Part shown: positions 13,554 through 17,715 of the stretch, piece after piece
Layout: each line of letters starts with the position of its first letter
How positions within the stretch are numbered: position 1 is the stretch's first letter
From: an uncultured Lachnospiraceae bacterium
Lineage (GTDB): Bacteria; Bacillota; Clostridia; Lachnospirales; Lachnospiraceae
Assembly (NCBI GenBank): GCA_910577165.1
Contig: CAJTLX010000061.1
Location: 1-17,715 of the forward strand
Direction: 5' to 3'
DNA: 17,715 nt
Notes under the pieces: generated by a model
Databases searched by the model: none
The model's input: only the letters and a program-made list of their open reading frames with translations
Told to the model about the DNA's origin: nothing
Translations under genes and position numbers: made by a program

Positions 13554-14615
13554 CTATATTTTGTTGATGGCTTTCAGTGAACCTTGAATCTCAAAATGGG
13601 TATATACTATTTCTGTTACTGATTGTCCCTTATGTCCGACAATCTTTTTAATAATTTTGTCGTCTATCCCAACAGCAGTAAGCATACTGATACAAGTGTG
13701 CCGGGTGTCGTGCGGGCGATGATTCATTCCCATTTGTTCAATTAGCGGCATCCAATAAGAATCATAATAATTTCTGTACATGAAATGTTTTCTCTCAGGT
13801 GTGGAAAGAAGATATTGACAATCATTCTTTTGCATCCAATACTCAAAGAAAGGAAATACTTTGTTGGCAATCGGTACTTTCCTAATCCCGGCCTTTGTCT
13901 TAGATGCTATGATATCAAACCACTTTTCAGATAGGTTTACATTTTCTTTCTTCAAATTTAGCAGTTCTCCGATTCTAGCTCCGGAATAGATCAACATAAG
14001 GATAACGGAAATATATTCATTACTGTCTTTCCAATTCCATATCGTTTGAATCTCTTCTTTAGTAAAAGGCTTTCTGTCTATTGCATTGGGATTTTTATCT
14101 TTGTACTGGCTTATGTCAACATATTCTGCATAGTCTTTTCCACATATGTCATTTTGCAAAGCGAATTTATATAATTGGGTGAACAGTACCTTTAATTTTC
14201 GCAATGTTGGATAGTTCTTTCCGCAAGTATCAACTACTCCCTGAAGGTGACTTCTCTTTATATCTATGAACCGCATTTTATAGAGCATAGTGCAGAGCAA
14301 ATAAGAAGCATTGTAACCATTGATATTAGAATTTGATATTTTGGGAAAATGTTCCGCGGACCATTTTTGATAAACTTCCTCAAAGGTAATCTCTGAACTA
14401 TTCATATCGTAGGGATTCTGATGGTAATTAGATAAGGCAATCAAACCTTCTTCCTTTGTTTTGTAATATCCTATGGTTTTGAATCTCTGTTTTATTGTTC
14501 CGGCAGCTTTATCCGTTTCCCATCCAACCGTGACTCTAGCGCGGTAGGGCTTGCGCCTGTTTCCGGGCAGCTTGGACACACTGCCGAATCCGTTTGGCAA
14601 TCGCATTGACTTCAT
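13554..14615 (-). CDS. int: Tyrosine-type site-specific integrase
   Basis: The protein has 353 residues from ATG 14615 (350 from ATG 14606; both lie near AAGAAGGGA, and 14606 has the better distance). The N-terminal 60 residues form an arm-binding domain (MRLPNGFGSV, then RARVTVGW), followed by a core-binding SAM-like helical domain (about 70-170). The catalytic domain has Arg in SGARIGELL, Lys in SKTKAGIRKVPI, the H-x-x-R box HDTRHTC, His in VGHKG, and the nucleophile Tyr in VYTHF near the C-terminus. All active-site residues are present, so it is probably functional. It would join the attachment site of the circular element to the rpsI end. It reads toward the chromosome junction, as in many integrative elements. 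Confidence 0.95.
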   Translation of the reverse strand: MKSMRLPNGFGSVSKLPGNRRKPYRARVTVGWETDKAAGTIKQRFKTIGYYKTKEEGLIALSNYHQNPYDMNSSEITFEEVYQKWSAEHFPKISNSNINGYNASYLLCTMLYKMRFIDIKRSHLQGVVDTCGKNYPTLRKLKVLFTQLYKFALQNDICGKDYAEYVDISQYKDKNPNAIDRKPFTKEEIQTIWNWKDSNEYISVILMLIYSGARIGELLNLKKENVNLSEKWFDIIASKTKAGIRKVPIANKVFPFFEYWMQKNDCQYLLSTPERKHFMYRNYYDSYWMPLIEQMGMNHRPHDTRHTCISMLTAVGIDDKIIKKIVGHKGQSVTEIVYTHFEIQGSLKAINKI

Positions 14616-14633
14616 TCCCTTCTTGCATTTTGG

Positions 14634-14739
14634 AGGATGAAGTGGTATTATAAGATTGTGAGTTCCCTATAATATCTTTTCATCCTGAATTATAGGTCAC
14701 ATCCCGCTAGTGTTGCAGCACTGGCGGGAATTTTTTTTG
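14634..14739 (+). ncRNA. Candidate structured RNA ending in a terminator
   Basis: A nested hairpin has an outer stem of 8 bp (14634-14641 with 14679-14686), a symmetric 4x4 internal loop, and an inner stem of 7 bp (14646-14652 with 14668-14674). It is followed by an 11-bp GC-rich hairpin with one G-U (14702-14712 with 14719-14729) and eight T (14731-14738). The T-run means a plus-strand transcript ends here, but no plus-strand gene lies upstream; the integrase is on the other strand. That points to a small RNA antisense to the integrase leader, or a terminator blocking transcripts from the rpsI side. No clear promoter is visible. Confidence 0.4.
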
Positions 14740-14754
14740 TTTTCCCCCTAAGTG

Positions 14755-14952
14755 AAAGTCAAGATAAGTCAAGAAGTCAAGTTCAACTTCCCTTATATTT
14801 TATATATATTTTTTAAAATATCGCTATTTTCTATTGTTTTTCTCTCTATTATAAAAAGAGAAAATTAAGTTGACTTATCTTGACTTTTCCTGTATTTAAG
14901 GGGATTTCATCTTGACTTTTGAAGTTGACTTATCTTCCCTTTTATCTTGACT
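14755..14952. repeat. Eight AGTCAA motifs in inverted clusters around an AT-rich core
   Basis: The left cluster has AGTCAAG three times (14757, 14767, 14775). The right cluster has the complement TTGACT five times (starting near 14870, 14880, 14912, 14925 and 14947). AAAGTCAAGATAAGTCAA (14755-14772) is an exact inverted copy of TTGACTTATCTTGACTTT (14870-14887). Between lie about 75 bases almost free of G and C. Iterons plus an AT-rich melting region are typical of a replication origin. Binding sites for an excisionase or regulator, or a transfer origin, are alternatives. It separates the integrase and repressor genes. Confidence 0.6.
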
Positions 14953-15013
14953 TTTGGTTTCATTAGAAACCCTGCCATGGATTTTTCCATATTTTTGCAT
15001 TATTTTCCTCATT

Positions 15014-15511
15014 TTAAGCGTTTTTCTTTTTTATGTCTTCGTTGATAGTATTCGAAGCAAATGACATGGTTTTCGGTGCAGAACTGAAGCGACTTTTTAT
15101 ATATTCCGCTTCCGCTTCTTCTACCGTCATTTGTGTCGCAGGTTCTTCACGGGAAGCAGTGAGCCGTTCTTTGAAGTGTTTTACAAGCATTTTTCTAATA
15201 TCCGGGTCAAGTTCAAAGTACGCTTTCATGGCTTCGAGTTCTAAATCTGTCCCGCCATGGTCTTTTATGAATTTGTCAAGGCTGAAAGTCGGTGCTTGTA
15301 TATACATAGGTTCTGTACCGTTCCGCAGCCAGTCTTCATTCAGGTTGAAAGCCATACAGATAGATTTTATAGCCCGATCTGTAACGGTTGCGCCATTTTG
15401 TTCCATTCCGCTTGCGCCACGTTGCTTCATTCCTATTGATTGCGCAAAATCAGTTTGGTTTAGCTTTAAAACGTTTTTACGAAAGTATTTTATTCTCTCA
15501 TTGACAGTCAA
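15014..15511 (-). CDS. XRE-family repressor of the integrative element, TTG start
   Basis: From TTG 15511 the protein has 165 residues. Residues about 2-60 form an XRE helix-turn-helix (VNERIKYFRKNVLKLNQTDF, then GMKQRGASGMEQNGATVTDR). After a hinge, a helical C-terminal part contains LELEAMKAYFELDPDIRKML, a pattern common in phage and island repressors; there is no visible peptidase dyad, so RecA-type self-cleavage is unlikely. The TTG is preferred because GGAGGTG sits 6 bases upstream, exactly over the in-frame ATG at 15526. Its promoter overlaps a palindrome (15544-15558), which predicts autoregulation. Confidence 0.8.
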   Translation of the reverse strand: MTVNERIKYFRKNVLKLNQTDFAQSIGMKQRGASGMEQNGATVTDRAIKSICMAFNLNEDWLRNGTEPMYIQAPTFSLDKFIKDHGGTDLELEAMKAYFELDPDIRKMLVKHFKERLTASREEPATQMTVEEAEAEYIKSRFSSAPKTMSFASNTINEDIKKKNA

Positions 15512-15539
15512 TATTTTCACCTCCATTGTTCGTACTTAA

Positions 15540-15568
15540 ATAATAGTGTTAAACACTAAAAAAGTCAA
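15540..15568 (-). promoter_or_regulatory. Repressor promoter with built-in operator
   Basis: On the minus strand TTGACT (15563-15568) and TATTAT (15540-15545) are 17 bases apart. The perfect 15-bp palindrome TAGTGTTAAACACTA (15544-15558) covers the spacer and touches the -10, so a bound dimer would block the promoter. Confidence 0.7.
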
Positions 15569-15594
15569 GGAAATTTAAAAAAACTATTGATAAA

Positions 15595-15662
15595 TAGCTT
15601 TAAATGCTATAAAATACACTTAAAATAGCTTTTAAAGCTAGAATAAATAGCAAAAAGCACTA
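15595..15662 (+). promoter_or_regulatory. Operator cluster before the rightward operon
   Basis: Three 15-bp sites share the outline TAG...CTA with the site at 15544. They are TAGCTTTAAATGCTA (15595-15609, one mismatch), TAGCTTTTAAAGCTA (15626-15640, perfect around a central base) and TAGCAAAAAGCACTA (15648-15662, weak). Spacings of 31 and 22 bp are near whole helical turns, allowing cooperative binding. The rightward start at 15686 follows, with TATAAC at 15661 as a possible -10 overlapping the last site. Confidence 0.6.
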
Positions 15663-15685
15663 TAACTAAATTGGGGGTATAAACC

Positions 15686-16216
15686 ATGAGGAAAGCAACA
15701 TTTGAAGAGTATACAAAAGCAAAGCAGGAGATCATGAACGGCGGCGCGTGCAAAGAGTGCGCAAGCACTGACAAATACGGGAGGGAATACAAAGTTATTT
15801 GCTGCGAAAATGGCGGAATTTTCTGGGAATTCACAGAAAACGATGTGACAGAGTTCTGGAGTACAAAGCACTCGGACAGCCGGAAATATGAAGTGGAAAG
15901 AGAACTTGCAAAAAACGCCGGAACGAACATGGCAGAAAAGGACTATCAGAGGCTGGCTAGTATGTACGACACAAAGCACATGACAGATGAAGAAGCAAGA
16001 CTTTTCATAGGGGAGGAATTAGGATTTGACCCGCTGAGAGTGAAAATCATTCATGAGGTAAAAGACTACTACAAAGACGGACCGTATCTGAAAGAGTGGC
16101 ACTCATACAACAGGGATCCGCAGTATAACGCTACAGACTGGAATTATCTTAGATTTGATGTATGCGGCCATCAGTACGAATATGAAGATGGGACATTAAG
16201 ATTTTATAACAGTTAA
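15686..16216 (+). CDS. Unknown 176-residue protein, first gene of the rightward operon
   Basis: GGGGG stands 9 bases before the ATG. The product is soluble, acidic to neutral and has no membrane segment. The N-terminal part carries CKEC and a further Cys pair (VICCENGG), so a small metal-binding knuckle is possible, although the spacing is irregular. Aromatic-rich segments (FWEF, EFWST, DWNYLRFDV) suggest a compact beta-rich domain in the C-terminal half. I do not recognise the family. As the gene right behind the operator cluster, it should be among the first expressed once repression is lifted, where excision, replication or anti-defence genes usually sit. Confidence 0.75.
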   Translation: MRKATFEEYTKAKQEIMNGGACKECASTDKYGREYKVICCENGGIFWEFTENDVTEFWSTKHSDSRKYEVERELAKNAGTNMAEKDYQRLASMYDTKHMTDEEARLFIGEELGFDPLRVKIIHEVKDYYKDGPYLKEWHSYNRDPQYNATDWNYLRFDVCGHQYEYEDGTLRFYNS

Positions 16217-16266
16217 GGGACAGGAAGCCGCAGAGAGGTAGCAGGTGTGATACAAGGACGGAAACT

Positions 16267-16890
16267 ATGGAAGAAAAGTTTAACTGGGATAACGCTTTTG
16301 ACGAAACTATTCCGGAAAACAAAGACAGCGCGGCACAGAATGTAAACGCGTTCGGAAACGGTAACGACAATGGCAACGGCAGTGGAGCTACTACTGCGGC
16401 AAAACCGGTTAGCAAAGCAAGTGCGATCAAGGAGCAGTTGAGTGGGGTTCAGTTTAATAACGCGGCACTGGCTTCCTATGCTCGTAGGCTGGGGTCGTTG
16501 CTGTTCTATGTGGTCGGCAAGGATGCTGCGGTTAAGCCAACAGCAAGAATGGAAACCAAGGTTGTTGATGGAAAAACGGTTTACAAGGATGGTGTTTCTG
16601 AAGAACGGAAGCAGAAGATTGAAAGAGGAGAAGCAAAACCTACCAGCAATGAGGTTGAGCGGGAATACAATGTCCGTTTGGTCGAGTCGAAGCCAACCAA
16701 AGTAACGGATGTAGTTATTGCACTCCTGGTATCCCTTGCTAAATTCTCTCCGTCAGAGGTTTGGGAAGCGCGTGGTGTTGTTTTATACGACGTAAAGGAC
16801 ACAACGCTGGTAAAGAAGATTTATCCGCTGGAGCAGGCTTTCGATGTTATCAATATGTACTTTGACGGCACTATCTATGAAAGTAAATAA
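16267..16890 (+). CDS. Unknown 207-residue protein with Asn/Gly-rich linker
   Basis: AAGGACGG lies shortly before the ATG. Residues 1-25 are acidic (MEEKFNWDNAFDETIPENKD). Residues about 30-46 form a low-complexity Asn/Gly stretch (GNGNDNGNGSG), which looks like a flexible linker. The rest is a mixed alpha/beta domain with no Cys and no membrane segment; a middle part rich in Lys/Glu reads SEERKQKIERGEAKPTSNEV. Such acidic-tail-plus-linker layouts occur in single-stranded DNA-binding and replication accessory proteins, but I see no OB-fold signature and do not assign that role. It is followed without a gap by the next gene, so the two are probably one functional pair. Confidence 0.7.
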   Translation: MEEKFNWDNAFDETIPENKDSAAQNVNAFGNGNDNGNGSGATTAAKPVSKASAIKEQLSGVQFNNAALASYARRLGSLLFYVVGKDAAVKPTARMETKVVDGKTVYKDGVSEERKQKIERGEAKPTSNEVEREYNVRLVESKPTKVTDVVIALLVSLAKFSPSEVWEARGVVLYDVKDTTLVKKIYPLEQAFDVINMYFDGTIYESK

Positions 16891-17646
16891 GTGATTGGAA
16901 ACAAAGCATCTACTATTATGGTGGTATCCAATGTTCGTACAGACAAAGAAACTAACACGAACAAGATTGTGCCTTCGCTCAAGGTTGCTAAAGGCAGCCC
17001 GCGTAAGCAGCTTATCGTAAGAGGCACTTATTTCCCGCGTAAGCTCTATGATACTGTTCCGCTTCAGAATCTTTCGGAAGAGAACTCTGAACTGCTCAAC
17101 AAGGGCTTTAGTAGCTTACTTTCGAGGAAAGCAAGTAAATCTTCCGTGGCAAGTGTATACGAGCAGCTCTCTGCAGAGGCAAAGAACAAAGTACATCCAG
17201 TAAAGGATGCAAACAATAATATGGTGGGGTACACCTTCGACTTCTTTAAACCTGGTCTTGCGAGCAATTCGGAGGAAGTTTGTACATTTGATAATCCGAA
17301 TCAGATGCTTGCAGATGTTCGTGCTCCTCTTCGTAAAAAGGTGGTTAACAAGAAGGACGGCAATGTTACTTACAGCTTTGTAACGCTGGACGCAAAGGAT
17401 GCAAATGGACCGCTTTCCCGTCCGGAATACAAGGCAATTTTAAAGCAGGCTGGTATTTCAGAGGATACTTTCCGTGATTTCCTTGTTGCGGCGCGTCCAA
17501 CGGCAAGTAAGAGTCAGTCCCAGCTTGATGCAAGCACTTACATTAAATTGAGATACAGCAAGAGTGTTGGAAATGTTACCTTTGGCAAGAATTCTGCTTC
17601 GATTAATGAGTTGAATGCAGCTATCAATTCGGCACAGGTTCTGTAG
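16891..17646 (+). CDS. Unknown 251-residue protein, directly coupled to the gene before
   Basis: The GTG at 16891 follows the preceding TAA with no gap, which favours coupled translation; no separate ribosome binding site is visible, and an ATG at 16918 is the next choice. The protein is basic (many Lys/Arg in LKVAKGSPRKQLIVRGTYFP), contains a single Cys and has no membrane segment. Ser/Lys-rich stretches (LLSRKASKSSVASVYEQL) may touch nucleic acid, which is inference. I do not recognise the family. The last codon is an amber TAG, after which the same frame remains open to the window edge. Confidence 0.7.
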   Translation: MIGNKASTIMVVSNVRTDKETNTNKIVPSLKVAKGSPRKQLIVRGTYFPRKLYDTVPLQNLSEENSELLNKGFSSLLSRKASKSSVASVYEQLSAEAKNKVHPVKDANNNMVGYTFDFFKPGLASNSEEVCTFDNPNQMLADVRAPLRKKVVNKKDGNVTYSFVTLDAKDANGPLSRPEYKAILKQAGISEDTFRDFLVAARPTASKSQSQLDASTYIKLRYSKSVGNVTFGKNSASINELNAAINSAQVL

Positions 17647-17715
17647 AGGATAGGGGGTTCCAATGTCGTCAACTTAAGCCGAAATTTCACTAACTATAAA
17701 TTTACGCGTATGCAA
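17647..17715 (+). other. Start of a further gene or readthrough extension, cut by the window
   Basis: After the TAG at 17644-17646 the frame stays open for 23 codons (reading GGSNVVNLSRNFTNYKF) to the edge. A strong GGGGG and an ATG at 17663 lie in another frame that stops after four codons. A start for a new gene downstream, a one-base sequence error, or frame switching could each explain this. Confidence 0.3.

Larger units (their letters stand above)
13354..17715. mobile_element. Left part of an integrative element inserted behind rpsI
   Basis: Directly after rpsI and its terminator come a tyrosine integrase pointing toward the junction, an array of short repeats, a phage-type repressor with operators, and unfamiliar plus-strand genes. 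The 3' end of rpsI is a known insertion point for some Firmicute integrative elements. The left boundary should lie between the end of rpsI and 13553. The right boundary, relaxase or capsid genes, and thus the class (conjugative element, mobilisable island or prophage), are outside the window. Direct att repeats cannot be seen because only one end is present. Confidence 0.7.

Noticed and set aside
15033..15539. Plus-strand ORF of 168 codons opposite the repressor
   Set aside because: The minus strand carries a clear HTH protein with promoter and ribosome binding site; the plus-strand frame has none.
1..17715. tRNA or rRNA genes, including a tRNA attachment site for the integrase
   Set aside because: No cloverleaf or rRNA-like stretch was recognised; the element sits behind rpsI instead.

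Overview
The window looks like chromosomal DNA of a low-GC Firmicute, most likely a clostridial gut anaerobe of the Lachnospiraceae type. The reasons are the rplM-rpsI pair, a flavin reductase-rubredoxin fusion typical of anaerobes, strong AGGAGG ribosome binding sites, several TTG starts, and the mix of RRNPP-like regulators, radical SAM peptide genes and integrative elements. This is inference from gene content; no 16S or other taxonomic marker is present.

Layout. (1) 127-7251 is a candidate passenger-carrying transposon. A damaged IS1380-type insertion sequence (127-1417) lies at the left. A third copy of its terminal repeat lies 5.8 kb further right (7235-7251). The 6-bp direct repeat TAGTTA sits exactly outside the two outermost ends. 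Between them, all on the minus strand, is a RiPP-type cassette read right to left: two overlapping TPR regulator genes (RRNPP-like), a short doubtful region with a 13-bp inverted repeat, a radical SAM/SPASM maturase with a PqqD-like N-terminus, a 31-residue peptide gene not in the supplied gene calls, an attenuator-like hairpin, and an ABC exporter without a peptidase domain. (2) 7331-9029 is a decaying plus-strand cluster: a secreted-protein pseudogene with three in-frame stops, a JAMM/RadC-like protein, and a gene broken by frameshifts, the first at an A8 run. (3) 9080-10414 is csm6, the CARF-HEPN ribonuclease of type III CRISPR systems, with no other cas gene and no CRISPR array in the window. 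(4) 10442-13416 is ordinary chromosome: an SDR oxidoreductase, the flavin reductase-rubredoxin fusion, a strong promoter and leader, then rplM and rpsI (TTG start) and their terminator. (5) From about 13354 to the right edge is the left part of an integrative element inserted just behind rpsI. It has a tyrosine integrase facing the junction, three 11-bp tandem repeats, a structured segment ending in a terminator, an array of AGTCAA motifs around an AT-rich core, an autoregulated XRE repressor with an operator cluster, and three plus-strand cargo genes I do not recognise.

How it may work. In the RiPP cassette the regulators probably sense a peptide and control the maturase/peptide/exporter operon. 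The maturase would crosslink the 31-residue peptide (single Cys13, single Trp19) and the exporter would export it; leader removal would need a host protease. In the rpsI element the repressor binds 15-bp palindromes overlapping its own promoter and the start of the rightward operon, like a lysogeny switch. The right end of this element is outside the window.
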